Shown: piece by piece, positions 17,478-26,617 of the stretch
How the letters are laid out: each line of letters starts with the position of its first letter
Position numbering within the stretch: the first letter of the stretch is position 1
Assembly: GCA_031398745.1 (NCBI GenBank)
Contig: JANNNX010000044.1
Coordinates: 1-61,199, forward strand
Length of the DNA: 61,199 bases
Origin: JANNNX01 sp031398745
GTDB taxonomy: Bacteria; Actinomycetota; Acidimicrobiia; Acidimicrobiales; CADCSY01
Reading direction: 5' to 3'
Position numbers and translations under genes: made by a program
The notes under the pieces: generated by a model
Database searches by the model: none
Seen by the model: only the letters and a program-made list of their open reading frames with translations
Told to the model about the DNA's origin: nothing

Positions 17478-19108
17478 CCCCGCTCACCGACCGCCCCGAG
17501 TGGCACGCCTTGGCCGCGCACCACCCGACGGTGGCCGACGTCCACCTCCGCGACCTCTTCGCCGACGACCCCGACCGGGCCGTCCGCTTCACCACCACCG
17601 TCGGCGACCTGCAGATCGACTGGTCGAAGCACCGGGTGACCGACGAGACGCTGCGGCTGCTGGTGGCGCTGGCCGAGGTGGTCGGCCTGCCGGCGCAGAT
17701 CGAGGCCCTGTACCGGGGCGAGCACGTGAACACCACCGAGGACCGTCCGGCGCTGCACGTGGCTCTGCGAATGCCCCGTGACCGATCGCTCGTGGTGGAC
17801 GGCGTCGACGTCGTGGACGAGGTCCACCAGGTGCTCGATCGGATGGCCGACCTGGCCACCCGCGTCCGCTCCGGGGCGTGGACGGGTGCGACCGGCCGGC
17901 GCATCTCGGCGGTGGTCAACATCGGCATCGGCGGCTCCGACCTCGGCCCGGCCATGGCCTGTGACGCCCTCCGGCCGTTCGCCGATCCGGCGATCACGGT
18001 CCGCTTCGTGGCCAACATCGACGGCGACGAGCTGTGGGACGCGCTGGCCGACCTCGACCCGGCCGAGACCCTCTTCGTGGTGGCCTCCAAGACGTTCAGC
18101 ACGCTCGAGACGCTGACCAACGCCCGGTCGGCCAAGCGCTGGCTGCTCGACGGGCTCGGCACGACCGGCGACGACGCGGTCGCCCGACACTTCGTGGCCG
18201 TGTCGACCAACGCCGAGGCGGTCGCCGACTTCGGGATCGATCCGGCCAACATGTTCGGCTTCTGGGAGTGGGTCGGGGGGCGCTACTCGGTCGGCTCGGC
18301 CATCGGCCTCTCGCTCATGGTGTCCATCGGCCCCGACGCATTCCGCTCCTTCCTCGATGGCTTCCACCTGGTCGACGAGCACTATCGCTCGACCCCCCTG
18401 GCCGCCAACGGGCCCGCCCTGCTGGGGCTGCTCGGCATCTGGTACCGGAACCTGTTCGGCGCCGAGACCCAGGCCGTGATCCCCTACAGCCACCACCTCC
18501 GCCTCCTGCCGTCCTACCTCCAGCAGCTCGACATGGAGAGCAACGGCAAGTCGGTCGGCATCGACGGAGCGCCGGTGGCGGTGGCCACCGGGCCGATCGT
18601 GTGGGGCACGCCCGGCACCAACGGCCAGCACGCCTACTTCCAGCTGCTCCACCAAGGCACCGCCCTGGTGCCGGTCGACCTCATCGGCATGGCCCAGCCG
18701 GCGCATGACCTCGGCGACCACCACGACCTGCTGCTGGCCAACCTGGTGGCCCAAGGCGAGGCGCTGGCCTTCGGGCGGAGCGCCGAGGAGGTGGCGGCCG
18801 AAGGGGTGGCGCCCGAGCTGGTGGCGCATCGGACCTTCCCCGGGAACCGGCCGACGACCACCATCCTGGCCCCCCGGCTGACCCCGTCGGTGCTCGGCCA
18901 ACTCCTCGCCCTGTACGAGCACAAGGTGCACACCCAGGGCGTGGTGTGGGGCATCGACAGCTTCGACCAGTGGGGGGTTGAGCTGGGCAAGGTCCTCGCC
19001 GGTCGGGTGGCCGGCGAGCTCACGGCCACCGAGCCGCCGGCCCTCGATCACGACCCGTCGACCAACCGCCTCGTGGCCCGCCTCCGGGCGGCCCGCGGTC
19101 GGGCCTGA
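17474..19108 (+). CDS. pgi: Glucose-6-phosphate isomerase
   Basis: 544 residues. It interconverts glucose 6-phosphate and fructose 6-phosphate. Family motifs are NIGIGGSDLGPAMACDAL, VASKTFSTLETLTNA, WVGGRYSVGSAIGLS and near the end SFDQWGVELGKVLAGRV, with the catalytic Glu and His in these boxes. The GTG start overlaps the gnd stop, which points to translational coupling. Followed 15 bp later by pgl. No zwf is present in the window, so glucose-6-phosphate dehydrogenase must be encoded elsewhere. Confidence 0.95.
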   Translation: MTPLTDRPEWHALAAHHPTVADVHLRDLFADDPDRAVRFTTTVGDLQIDWSKHRVTDETLRLLVALAEVVGLPAQIEALYRGEHVNTTEDRPALHVALRMPRDRSLVVDGVDVVDEVHQVLDRMADLATRVRSGAWTGATGRRISAVVNIGIGGSDLGPAMACDALRPFADPAITVRFVANIDGDELWDALADLDPAETLFVVASKTFSTLETLTNARSAKRWLLDGLGTTGDDAVARHFVAVSTNAEAVADFGIDPANMFGFWEWVGGRYSVGSAIGLSLMVSIGPDAFRSFLDGFHLVDEHYRSTPLAANGPALLGLLGIWYRNLFGAETQAVIPYSHHLRLLPSYLQQLDMESNGKSVGIDGAPVAVATGPIVWGTPGTNGQHAYFQLLHQGTALVPVDLIGMAQPAHDLGDHHDLLLANLVAQGEALAFGRSAEEVAAEGVAPELVAHRTFPGNRPTTTILAPRLTPSVLGQLLALYEHKVHTQGVVWGIDSFDQWGVELGKVLAGRVAGELTATEPPALDHDPSTNRLVARLRAARGRA

Positions 19109-19123
19109 CCGGAGGAGGCCGCG

Positions 19124-19795
19124 ATGCACGTCGATGTCAGCGACGACGCCCGAGGCGCGGCCGCCCGAGCCGCCGAGCACCTGGCCGCGGCCATCGGCCG
19201 GGCGGTCGCCGAGCGGGGGCGGGCCGTGATCGCCCTCTCCGGCGGCTCGTCGCCGGCCAAGATGCTCGGGGCGCTGGCCACCCTCGACGTGCCCTGGAAC
19301 GCCGTCGACATCCTCCAGGTCGACGAGCGGGTGGCGCCCGACGGCGACCCGGCCCGCAACGCCACGCTGCTCACCCGGGTCGGGCTGCCGGCGACGCTGC
19401 ACCTGATGGAGGTGACCGAGCCCAACCTGGCGATGGCCGCCGAGCGCTACGCCGAGGTGCTGGCCGACGTGGCCGGTGTCCGCCCGCAGATCGACGTGGT
19501 CCACCTCGGGTTGGGCGACGACGGCCACACCGCCTCGTGGCCGCCCGGCGACCCGGTGATCGACGTCGTCGACCGGGACGTGGCGGCGGTCGACGAGTTC
19601 CGTGGCCACCAGCGCCTGACCCTGACCCTGCCGGTGGTCAACCGGGCCCGGGAGGTGGTGTGGCTGATCACCGGCGTCGAGAAGGCCATGGCCCTGCGCC
19701 AGCTGCTGGCCGGCGACGCCACCATCCCGGCCACCCACGTCGCGGTCGACCTCACCACCATCTACGCCGACCGAGCCGCCGCCGACCTCACCTGA
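19124..19795 (+). CDS. pgl: 6-phosphogluconolactonase
   Basis: 223 residues with a strong ribosome-binding site (GGAGGAGG) 8 bp before the ATG. It hydrolyses 6-phosphogluconolactone in the pentose phosphate pathway. ALSGGSSPAKML and the signature LGLGDDGHTASWPPGDP are the family motifs, and VDERVAPDGDPARNATL carries the substrate box. Last gene of the gnd-pgi-pgl operon. Confidence 0.94.
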   Translation: MHVDVSDDARGAAARAAEHLAAAIGRAVAERGRAVIALSGGSSPAKMLGALATLDVPWNAVDILQVDERVAPDGDPARNATLLTRVGLPATLHLMEVTEPNLAMAAERYAEVLADVAGVRPQIDVVHLGLGDDGHTASWPPGDPVIDVVDRDVAAVDEFRGHQRLTLTLPVVNRAREVVWLITGVEKAMALRQLLAGDATIPATHVAVDLTTIYADRAAADLT

Positions 19796-19800
19796 CGGGG

Positions 19801-20205
19801 TCAGCACCAGGGGCCGGTCGTCTGCTCATTCCACCGTCCGGCGATGAGGGTCTGGATGAGCACGTCCCAGACGCAGAACCCGATGATGATCAGTACTGGC
19901 ACCGCGAAGAGTGCAGCCCACCAGCGATGTCGGCGGACCAGTACCGCCGACATCGCAGGCCCGAGGGACAAGAAACCTGCGGCCAGCAGCAGGTACGTCG
20001 CGTTGTCGCCATACGTAGCGCAGCCGAGAGTGCTGATGGCACCGAAGAGCACCGAGACCCACACGCCGTAGAGGCCGACGACCCAGGCAATCATGGCCAC
20101 CAGGACCGCCGCCCACGGAGGGAGCCACCTCCGAGAGCGTGGCTTGGTCGGCGTGGTCACGACGGGGCGGGGGCTGAGCAAGGGAGCGACATTTCTCGAC
20201 ACCAT
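19801..20205 (-). CDS. Small four-helix membrane protein, function unknown
   Basis: 134 residues with about four hydrophobic segments: WAAVLVAMIAWVVGLYGVWV, a segment around LLLAAGFLSLG, WWAALFAVPVLIIIGF and others, and a basic N-terminus. No recognisable family. It converges with pgl and is divergent from the alpha-galactosidase gene. By eye its base composition is less GC-rich than its neighbours, so it may be a recent arrival. Confidence 0.7.
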   Translation of the reverse strand: MVSRNVAPLLSPRPVVTTPTKPRSRRWLPPWAAVLVAMIAWVVGLYGVWVSVLFGAISTLGCATYGDNATYLLLAAGFLSLGPAMSAVLVRRHRWWAALFAVPVLIIIGFCVWDVLIQTLIAGRWNEQTTGPWC

Positions 20206-20240
20206 CGGTGCACGTTGCTCCTCGCTTGAGGGGCGGGCTT

Positions 20241-20264
20241 CCGCTGCGCGGACCCGCGAAGCGG
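20241..20264. other. Imperfect inverted repeat in alpha-galactosidase upstream region
   Basis: CCGCTGCGCG and CGCGAAGCGG pair with one mismatch around GACC. It lies 43 bp before the alpha-galactosidase start, between divergent genes. It could be an operator or an RNA hairpin. Confidence 0.35.
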
Positions 20265-20306
20265 AGGGCGCCTAGCGTCCCGGCCGCCACGGATCGGGGA
20301 GGGCGC

Positions 20307-22241
20307 ATGGACATCAGCACCGACGACGTCGAGGTCAGCTTCACGGCCGGCGCGTGGAGCGCCCACTGGCCGGCGACCGGGGTGCGGGTCGGGCCGATGG
20401 TGGCCGGCGCCGAGCTCGACACCGGCGAGGTCACCAGCGCCGGTGCCCGGGGTCAGTGGACCACCGAGGCCGAGGTGATCGACGGCCGCCCGGGCACCAC
20501 CGCCCGCTGGACGCCCGAGCGGGCCGAGGGCATCTCCGTCACCCTGCACGTCGCCGACCGGGGCGGGCTGCTGACCGTCACCGCCGGCATCACCCGGGCC
20601 GCCCGCCTGCGCCGGCTCCGGCCCTTCACCGGCGGGTTCACCGTCCCCGGCGACGGGCCGGTCCAGAGCCTCGTCTCGGGCTACGACTCGTGGGACTGGG
20701 CCGGCGTTCAGCTGGCCGAGGGGGCGTCGCGGTCGTGGTGGAGCGGTCTGTGGACCCGGGGCCCCGACCAGCCGGCGCTGGCCGTGCACGCGACTCCGTC
20801 CCGGCGGCTCACCACCTCCTACACCACCAGCCAGAACGCCATGCGGACGCTGTCGGTCGGGGCGGTCGCCGGCGGCACGCCGGGGATGTGGTTCGAGGGG
20901 CCCATGCGCTTCGGCCACGGCGACCCCGAGCCGCTCGACCTCGATGCTGCCGGCGGGGTCAGCAGCGAGCCGGTGGTGCTGGCCAGCGCCGCCGACCCGT
21001 TCGACGCCCTCGAGTCGGTGGCGGCCGCGTCGGGCCTCCGCCGGGCGTGGCCCGAGCCGGTGCTGCACGGCTGGGCGTCGTGGTACCACTTCGGCTCGAA
21101 GGTGACCCCCGACGACGTGCTGCGCCACGTCGGCTACACCCCGCCCGGCTCGGTGGTGCAGATCGACGACGGCTGGGAGGTGTCGGTCGGCGACTGGCAG
21201 GCCAACGAGCGCTTCGCCGAGATCACCATGGCCGGCCTGGCCCGGGCGATCACCGACGCCGGGCGCCGCCCCGGCCTGTGGCTGGCCCCGTTCCGGGTGG
21301 CGGCCGAATCCCCGCTGGCCACCGAGCACCCCGACTGGCTGCTCGAGGGCGGCTTCGGTCCGATGCCCGACCTCTCCCTCGACGCCTCCCACCCCGACGC
21401 CCGGGCCTGGTTGCGCCAGCTCGGAGAGACCGTCCGGGGCTGGGGCTACGACATGGTCAAGCTCGACTTCCTCTCCCTCGGCGCCACCGAGTCGACCGCT
21501 CGCCACGACCCGACCGTCACCGGATTGGAGGCGCTCCGCCTCGGCCTCGAGGCGATGGTCGAGGGTCTCGGGCCCGACGTCTACGTGCTCGGCTGCGGCA
21601 TGCCCCTCGGGGTCGCCCCCGGTCTGGTCCACGCCAACCGCATCGGCATGGACCTCGACGGCCCGGTGGCCGACGACGGCTTTCGGCCCTTCCCCGCCGG
21701 TGAGGTGATGACGGGCATCCGTCCGGTGGTGCGCAACACCGCGGCTCGCTGGTTCACCGCCGCCCTCTTCGCCCCCGACCCCGACGTGGTCATGGCCTAT
21801 GCCCCCTGGTACTCCCTCGACCAGGCCCGGCTCCTGGCCGTCATCGCGGCGGTGGCCGGCGGGCCCTACCTGCTGGGCGACGACTTCGACGTACTGCCGC
21901 CCGAGCAGCGAGCCGTCCTGGAGGACGCCCGGACGCTGGCCCAGGGCGCGCCCTTCCGCCCGCTCGACCTGTTCTCGGGCGCCACCCTCGACGAGGCCGG
22001 GCACCGGGGCTTCTACCAACCGGGGGCCGATCCACCCTCGGTGTGGGCCCTGACCCAGCCCGACGGGACCTCTGTGGTCGCCCTGTGCAACTGGTCGGAC
22101 GAGACCCGCAGGATCGAGGTGGCCGTACCGCCCGGCACCGCCACCGAGTTGTGGACCGGCGACCACCTCGACGTCACCGGGGCCGCGGTGGCGCTCGAGG
22201 TGCCGGCCACCGGCGTACGGGTGGTGCGCGTCGCCCCCTGA
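20307..22241 (+). CDS. Alpha-galactosidase, glycoside hydrolase family 36
   Basis: 644 residues from the ATG at 20307, with GGGGAGGG just upstream. GH36 enzymes release terminal alpha-galactose from oligosaccharides such as melibiose or raffinose. The beta-sandwich N-terminal third is followed by a TIM barrel with HGWASWYHFGSKVTPDD, QIDDGWEVSVGDW, LWLAPFRVAAESPLATEHPD and the nucleophile box YDMVKLDFLSLGATES (Asp in KLDF). LGCGMPLGVAPGLV and IGMDLDGPV are near the active site. No signal peptide, so the substrate is probably imported first. No sugar transporter adjoins it. Confidence 0.9.
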   Translation: MDISTDDVEVSFTAGAWSAHWPATGVRVGPMVAGAELDTGEVTSAGARGQWTTEAEVIDGRPGTTARWTPERAEGISVTLHVADRGGLLTVTAGITRAARLRRLRPFTGGFTVPGDGPVQSLVSGYDSWDWAGVQLAEGASRSWWSGLWTRGPDQPALAVHATPSRRLTTSYTTSQNAMRTLSVGAVAGGTPGMWFEGPMRFGHGDPEPLDLDAAGGVSSEPVVLASAADPFDALESVAAASGLRRAWPEPVLHGWASWYHFGSKVTPDDVLRHVGYTPPGSVVQIDDGWEVSVGDWQANERFAEITMAGLARAITDAGRRPGLWLAPFRVAAESPLATEHPDWLLEGGFGPMPDLSLDASHPDARAWLRQLGETVRGWGYDMVKLDFLSLGATESTARHDPTVTGLEALRLGLEAMVEGLGPDVYVLGCGMPLGVAPGLVHANRIGMDLDGPVADDGFRPFPAGEVMTGIRPVVRNTAARWFTAALFAPDPDVVMAYAPWYSLDQARLLAVIAAVAGGPYLLGDDFDVLPPEQRAVLEDARTLAQGAPFRPLDLFSGATLDEAGHRGFYQPGADPPSVWALTQPDGTSVVALCNWSDETRRIEVAVPPGTATELWTGDHLDVTGAAVALEVPATGVRVVRVAP

Positions 22242-22316
22242 CGTCCCGGACCGGCGCCGAGGCGAGGTCTACCCTCCCCGGTCCGGCGCCCGCCCCGAGG
22301 AAGGACGCACCCCACG

Positions 22317-23558
22317 ATGACGCCACTGCACCGCCGCGCCCGGCGACCCGCTCCCCTCACCGCCCTTGCGCTGGCGGTGGCCCTGGCCCTGGTGGCCGGG
22401 GCCTGCTCGAGCGACAGCGACGACGGCGCCACCAGCGACTCCACCACCGCCACCACCACCAGCCTCGACACCACCTCGACCACCGCCGGGATCGACGTGG
22501 TGGAGGGCATGCCCGCCGTCGTCGACCCGTCGAACCTCTACAGCGAGACCGGCGCCGACGACCTCGACCCGGCCCGGGCCGGGCTCAGCCCCCGGGTCTA
22601 CGTGCCCAACGGCCTGTCGAACACGGTGTCGGTCATCGACCCCTCGACCAAGCAGATCATCGCCACCTTCGAGACGTCGAGCGAGCCCCAGCACATCGTC
22701 CCCTCCTACGACGGCAAGACCCTGTGGGTGCTCGACAACCAGGGCTACGACGTCATCCCGATCGACGCCGTGACCGGCGCGGTGGGTGAGCCGATCCCGG
22801 TGGAGGACCCCTACAACCTGTACTTCACGCCGGACGGCAAGGACGCCATCGTGGTGGCCGAGGCCAAGGTCCGCCTCGACTTCCGCGACCCCCAGACCAT
22901 GGAGCTGCGCGACACCCTGGCCGTGCCCGGCTGCGACGGGATCAACCACATCGACTTCTCGATCGACGGCAGTTACCTACTCGCCACCTGCGAGTTCGCC
23001 GGCAAGGTGGCCAAGATCGACTGGCGCCAGCGGGTCGTGGTCGGCCTGCTCGACCTGTCGGGGCCGAGCGGCATGCCCCAGGACATCCGGGTGTCGGCCG
23101 ACGGGAGCCGCTTCTACGTGGCCGATATGCGCGAGGGGGGCATCCATGTGGTCGACGGCGAGGCGTTCACCAAGATCGGGTTCATCGCCACCGGGGTCGG
23201 GGCCCACGGCCTCTACCCGAGCCGCGACGGCACCCAGCTCTACGTCGCCAACCGGGGCTCGTCGACCATCGGCGCCCCGCCCGGCGGGGCCGGCAGCGTG
23301 TCGGTGGTCGACTTCGCCACCGACACCGTGGTCGCCAACTGGCCGGTGCCCGACGGCGGGAGCCCGGACATGGGCAACGTCAGCGCGGATGGGACCGAGC
23401 TGTGGCTGGCCGGCCGCTACGACAGCGAGGTCTACGTCTTCGACACCGTCAGCGGGGCGTTGAAGTCTCGTATCCCCGTCGGCAACGGGCCCCACGGCCT
23501 CACCTGGTGGCCCCAGCCCGGCCGCTACTCGTTGGGCCACACCGGCAACATGCGCTGA
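22317..23558 (+). CDS. YVTN-type beta-propeller lipoprotein
   Basis: 413 residues with AGGAAGGA 9 bp before the ATG. The N-terminus is a lipoprotein signal with lipobox VAGAC and a Ser/Thr/Asp linker. The rest is a seven-blade propeller of YVTN-like repeats such as RVYVPNGLSNTVSVIDPSTK, IIATFETSSEPQHIVPS, RFYVADMREGGIHVVDGE and LYVANRGSSTIG. Such proteins sit on the outer face of the membrane and bind partners or wall polymers; no enzymatic motif is visible. Confidence 0.88.
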   Translation: MTPLHRRARRPAPLTALALAVALALVAGACSSDSDDGATSDSTTATTTSLDTTSTTAGIDVVEGMPAVVDPSNLYSETGADDLDPARAGLSPRVYVPNGLSNTVSVIDPSTKQIIATFETSSEPQHIVPSYDGKTLWVLDNQGYDVIPIDAVTGAVGEPIPVEDPYNLYFTPDGKDAIVVAEAKVRLDFRDPQTMELRDTLAVPGCDGINHIDFSIDGSYLLATCEFAGKVAKIDWRQRVVVGLLDLSGPSGMPQDIRVSADGSRFYVADMREGGIHVVDGEAFTKIGFIATGVGAHGLYPSRDGTQLYVANRGSSTIGAPPGGAGSVSVVDFATDTVVANWPVPDGGSPDMGNVSADGTELWLAGRYDSEVYVFDTVSGALKSRIPVGNGPHGLTWWPQPGRYSLGHTGNMR

Positions 23559-23617
23559 CGTTCCGAGACCAGTACCGGCACGGGTACCGGACCCGAACCG
23601 AGCGGATCAGGGGTCGC

Positions 23618-24154
23618 CTACGACGGGGACCCGGTTCCCCCGCTGCAGCTGGCATTCGGCTCCGGCGCGTCCGGGCCTTGGCGGAAGGCGTCGATGAACA
23701 CCTCCAGGCGGGCGTCGGTGGCCGAGTCGAGGGAGATCTGACGTCCCCAGGCGCTGGCCACCACGGGCGAGCCGAGCCCTTCGAAGGGGGACCCGAGGAG
23801 GTAGGTCTGGCTGTCGACCACGTCCTTGATCTCGTCGATCTGGTCCTCGGGCAGGTCGGGCTGGAAGGTGATCCACACCGCACCGTGCTCGAGGGAGTGG
23901 ACCGCGTTCTCGCTGTTGATGGGCTCGTCGTAGAAGCCGCAGTTCTGCCAGACGGAGTTGTGGGGGCCGCCCATCGGCGGAGTGTGCTCGTAGTCGACGA
24001 CGCCCTCGACGTGGTCGCTCGCCAACCCGTCGACGATGACCAGACCGGTCAGGGAGACTTCGTCGTCGCCTCCGCCGTCAGTACCTCCTCCGCCACAGGC
24101 GACGAGGGCCACAGCCAGGACCACCAGGACGGACAGAGAGCGGGCTCGGCGCAC
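23618..24154 (-). CDS. DUF3105 lipoprotein
   Basis: 178 residues from a GTG at 24154, chosen because GAGAGG lies 8 bp upstream and it starts directly with VRRARSLSVLVVLAVALVAC, a lipoprotein signal. The domain has YEHTPPMGGPHNSVWQNCGF and SLEHGAVWITFQPDL, the conserved His-rich core of DUF3105. The His pairs (HTPP, GPH, EHG) suggest metal binding, but function is unknown. An ATG at 24202 is an alternative start that would overlap the deacetylase gene. Confidence 0.85.
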   Translation of the reverse strand: MRRARSLSVLVVLAVALVACGGGGTDGGGDDEVSLTGLVIVDGLASDHVEGVVDYEHTPPMGGPHNSVWQNCGFYDEPINSENAVHSLEHGAVWITFQPDLPEDQIDEIKDVVDSQTYLLGSPFEGLGSPVVASAWGRQISLDSATDARLEVFIDAFRQGPDAPEPNASCSGGTGSPS

Positions 24155-24182
24155 AACAGGACCTCTCGGGCTCGGGAAGGGC

Positions 24183-24947
24183 TCAGGATGCCAGGAGAGC
24201 ATCGAGTCGGCGGGGCACCAGCCCCCGGTCGGCAAGGTCGGCTGCGATCGAAGCCAACGCGTCGATGGTCCCCTGGTGGCCCAGATGGAGGCTGACGATC
24301 GACCCACCCCGCACCGCTCGGGCCACCCCGGCGGCCACCGCGACCGCGCCGGGATCCTCGTAGTCGAGCGGGTCGACGTCGTAGCCAACCGAGGTCGGGT
24401 ATCCGGCCGCGCCCGCCTGCTCGAGGATGCGGGCGGTGGGCACATCGATGCCCGAGGGGCGGAACCACCGGGTCTGGTCGCCGGTCACCGCTCGCAGCGC
24501 GTCGGCGCAGCGCCGGATCTCGTCGGCCACCGAGGCGGCGTCGAGCTCACCCAGCGACGGGTGGGTGAAGGTGTGGTTGCCGAGTTCGTGACCCTGGTCG
24601 AGCATGCGTTCGACCAGCGCCCGGTTGGGCTCGATCCACGACCCGACCAGAAACACTGTGATGGGCAGGCCCAGCCGGTCGACCTCGTCGAGAAGGCGGG
24701 CGGCCAGCGCTGGATCGCCGTTGCCGTGGAAGGTGAGGGCCACGCCGTCGGCCCCTCGTGGACCGCTGGACAGGTAGGTGGCCGGGCCCGTGGGAGGGGT
24801 GGCGGTCGGGGAGGTCGTGGCAGTGGTCGATGTCGCCACCGTGGCCCCGGTCGAATCGCTCGACGCCCGCGACGCCGAGCGCCCGCAGGCCGCCAGCACC
24901 ACCCCGACGCCGGCCAGGAGCAGCGAGCGGCGGGTCAGCCGGGCCAT
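24183..24947 (-). CDS. Polysaccharide deacetylase lipoprotein (NodB homology)
   Basis: 254 residues. The N-terminus MARLTRRSLLLAGVGVVLAAC is a lipoprotein signal with an RR pair that could also be read by Tat. The NodB fold starts at ALTFHGNGDPALAARLLDEV; the usual TFDDG is changed to TFHGN, so the catalytic base position is altered. The zinc-type motif HELGNHTFTHPSL and the active-site WFRPSGIDVP (usually FRPPYG) follow, with SIVSLHLGHQGTIDAL near the end. The substituted DD makes activity uncertain. Downstream of prmA on the same strand. Confidence 0.86.
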   Translation of the reverse strand: MARLTRRSLLLAGVGVVLAACGRSASRASSDSTGATVATSTTATTSPTATPPTGPATYLSSGPRGADGVALTFHGNGDPALAARLLDEVDRLGLPITVFLVGSWIEPNRALVERMLDQGHELGNHTFTHPSLGELDAASVADEIRRCADALRAVTGDQTRWFRPSGIDVPTARILEQAGAAGYPTSVGYDVDPLDYEDPGAVAVAAGVARAVRGGSIVSLHLGHQGTIDALASIAADLADRGLVPRRLDALLAS

Positions 24948-25006
24948 GCCTGCCCCCGCCCCCGCCTCCCCCCCGGCCGGGATACCCGCCTCCCGGAATC
25001 CGGCAC

Positions 25007-25906
25007 TCATGCATCCCGGCCGGGGGGTGGGGCGGGGCTGCGGAGGGGGGCGAGGCGCGCGAGGGTGACGGCATCCCAGCCCTCGAGGCGGTCGAGGACG
25101 TCGACCCCCCAGTCCTCGTAGTCCTTCCCCCTGACCGTGGGCCACTGACCGTGCAGCAAGCCGCTGAGCACCAGGGCCCCGTGGGGAGCCACCGCCCGCC
25201 GGAGGACGTGCGACAGCTCCCGCAGGGTCGGGGCCAGCAGGTTGGCCAGCACCAGGTCGAAGTGCTCCTCGGGGTCGACCTGGTCGCCGACGGTCACCGC
25301 CACGTGGTTGCGTTCGGCGTTCTCGGCGGTCGCCCGCCGAGCCTCGGGGTCGATATCGACCCCGACCACCCGAGCCGCGCCCAGCCGGGCCGCCGACACC
25401 GCCAGCACCCCGCTCCCGCAGCCGACGTCGAGCACCGAAGCACCCGGCCGGACCAAGCGCTCGACCTCGGCCAGCACCAGGCGGGTGGTGGGGTGCATCC
25501 CGCTGCCGAAGGCCCGGCCAGGATCGATCGACACCCGCACCTCGTCCGGTCTCGGCGCCAGGGGTGGTGCGACCTCGAGGCCGGGGGGATCGTCGAGCCA
25601 GGCCGGGAGGATGACCACCCGTCCGACCCGCACCGCTCGCGCGTGGTCGCGCCAACGGTCGGCCCAGCCGTCATCGGCCACCGCCTCGACCTGGCCCCGA
25701 CCGATGCCGTCCACCGCGCCGAAGGCAGCCGCCTCGGACTCGAAGCCGGCCACCAGCGCGGCCACCGCCTCGGGGTCGCCGCCGGTCGAGGGCTCCTCGA
25801 GCACGGCCCGGGCGCCGAACGACCACAGGCGATCGGCCACCAGCTCGGCCTCGACGCGTCCGGGCGACTCGAGCACCACCCGGACGGTCCACTGCGGCTC
25901 CTGCAC
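25007..25906 (-). CDS. prmA: Ribosomal protein L11 methyltransferase
   Basis: 299 residues, GTG start. It trimethylates L11 using SAM. The typical two-part layout is present: an N-terminal substrate-recognition domain and the linker SIDPGRAFGSGMHPTTRLVL, then motif I VLDVGCGSGVLAVSAARLGA, VGVDIDPEARRATAENAERN, and the catalytic-site box DLVLANLLAPTLREL. The C-terminus is Pro-rich. Divergent from the DUF4286 gene with only 40 bp between starts. Confidence 0.93.
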   Translation of the reverse strand: MQEPQWTVRVVLESPGRVEAELVADRLWSFGARAVLEEPSTGGDPEAVAALVAGFESEAAAFGAVDGIGRGQVEAVADDGWADRWRDHARAVRVGRVVILPAWLDDPPGLEVAPPLAPRPDEVRVSIDPGRAFGSGMHPTTRLVLAEVERLVRPGASVLDVGCGSGVLAVSAARLGAARVVGVDIDPEARRATAENAERNHVAVTVGDQVDPEEHFDLVLANLLAPTLRELSHVLRRAVAPHGALVLSGLLHGQWPTVRGKDYEDWGVDVLDRLEGWDAVTLARLAPLRSPAPPPGRDA

Positions 25907-25946
25907 CCCGAGATGCTGCCAGCACCGGGCCTGCGAGACTGCCCCG

Positions 25947-26243
25947 ATGATCGTGTACGAGGTGGCCCTCGATGTCCGACCCGATCTGGAGGCGGCGGTG
26001 GTCGCCTACTTCCGGGACCGGCACCTGCCCGACATGTTCGACACCGGCTGCTTCCGGGCGATCGACTTCGAGCGGCTGGGCCCGGGTCAGCTCCGGTCGC
26101 GCTACCAATGCGACGACCAGGCTGACCTCGATCGCTACCTGGCGGACCACGCGGCCAGCATGCGCGACGACTTCGCCCGGCACTTCCCGGATGGAGCCAC
26201 GCCGAGCCGGACGGTCTGGGAGATCCTCCAGTCCTGGGGCTGA
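25947..26243 (+). CDS. DUF4286 family protein
   Basis: 98 residues: IVYEVALDVRPDLEAAVVAY, then LPDMFDTGCFRAIDFERL, YQCDDQADLDRYLADHA and a C-terminal RTVWEILQSW. This is the ferredoxin-like alpha+beta DUF4286 fold. No function is known. Cytoplasmic. Start and frame are clear. Confidence 0.85.
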   Translation: MIVYEVALDVRPDLEAAVVAYFRDRHLPDMFDTGCFRAIDFERLGPGQLRSRYQCDDQADLDRYLADHAASMRDDFARHFPDGATPSRTVWEILQSWG

Positions 26244-26272
26244 GCCCGGCGTGGCCGGGGCATGCTTGAGCC

Positions 26273-26617
26273 ATGGAGAGCAACCAGGCATGGTCCGAGG
26301 TCGGTCAGCACTTCAGCGACCTCGGTCAACGACTCAAGCACCACTACCAGCAGCCCGGGTCGAGCGACAAGGGCGACAAGGTCGACGAGGCCCTCCGGGG
26401 CCTGGCCGACTCGCTCGGGAGAGCGCTCGACGCGGTGGGCACCGCCGCCCGCGACCCGGAGCTGGCCCAGCAGTCGAAGGCCACCGCCCGATCACTGGCT
26501 CAGGCCGTAGGCGTCACCTTCGGCGAGGTCAGCGACCAGCTGGGCCGCCGGTTCCGACCCGGCGACGACCGTCCCGAGGAATCCGACGGACCGACGCCCC
26601 CGAACGACCCTGCCTAG
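26273..26617 (+). CDS. Small helical protein, function unknown
   Basis: 114 residues: an amphipathic, mostly helical protein (WSEVGQHFSDLGQRLKHHYQ, VDEALRGLADSLGRALDAVG, SKATARSLAQAVGVTFGEVS) with a Pro/Asp-rich tail. Similar small proteins are widespread in actinobacteria without known role. Follows the DUF4286 gene by 29 bp. Its last 4 bp overlap the convergent glutathione peroxidase gene. Confidence 0.75.
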   Translation: MESNQAWSEVGQHFSDLGQRLKHHYQQPGSSDKGDKVDEALRGLADSLGRALDAVGTAARDPELAQQSKATARSLAQAVGVTFGEVSDQLGRRFRPGDDRPEESDGPTPPNDPA

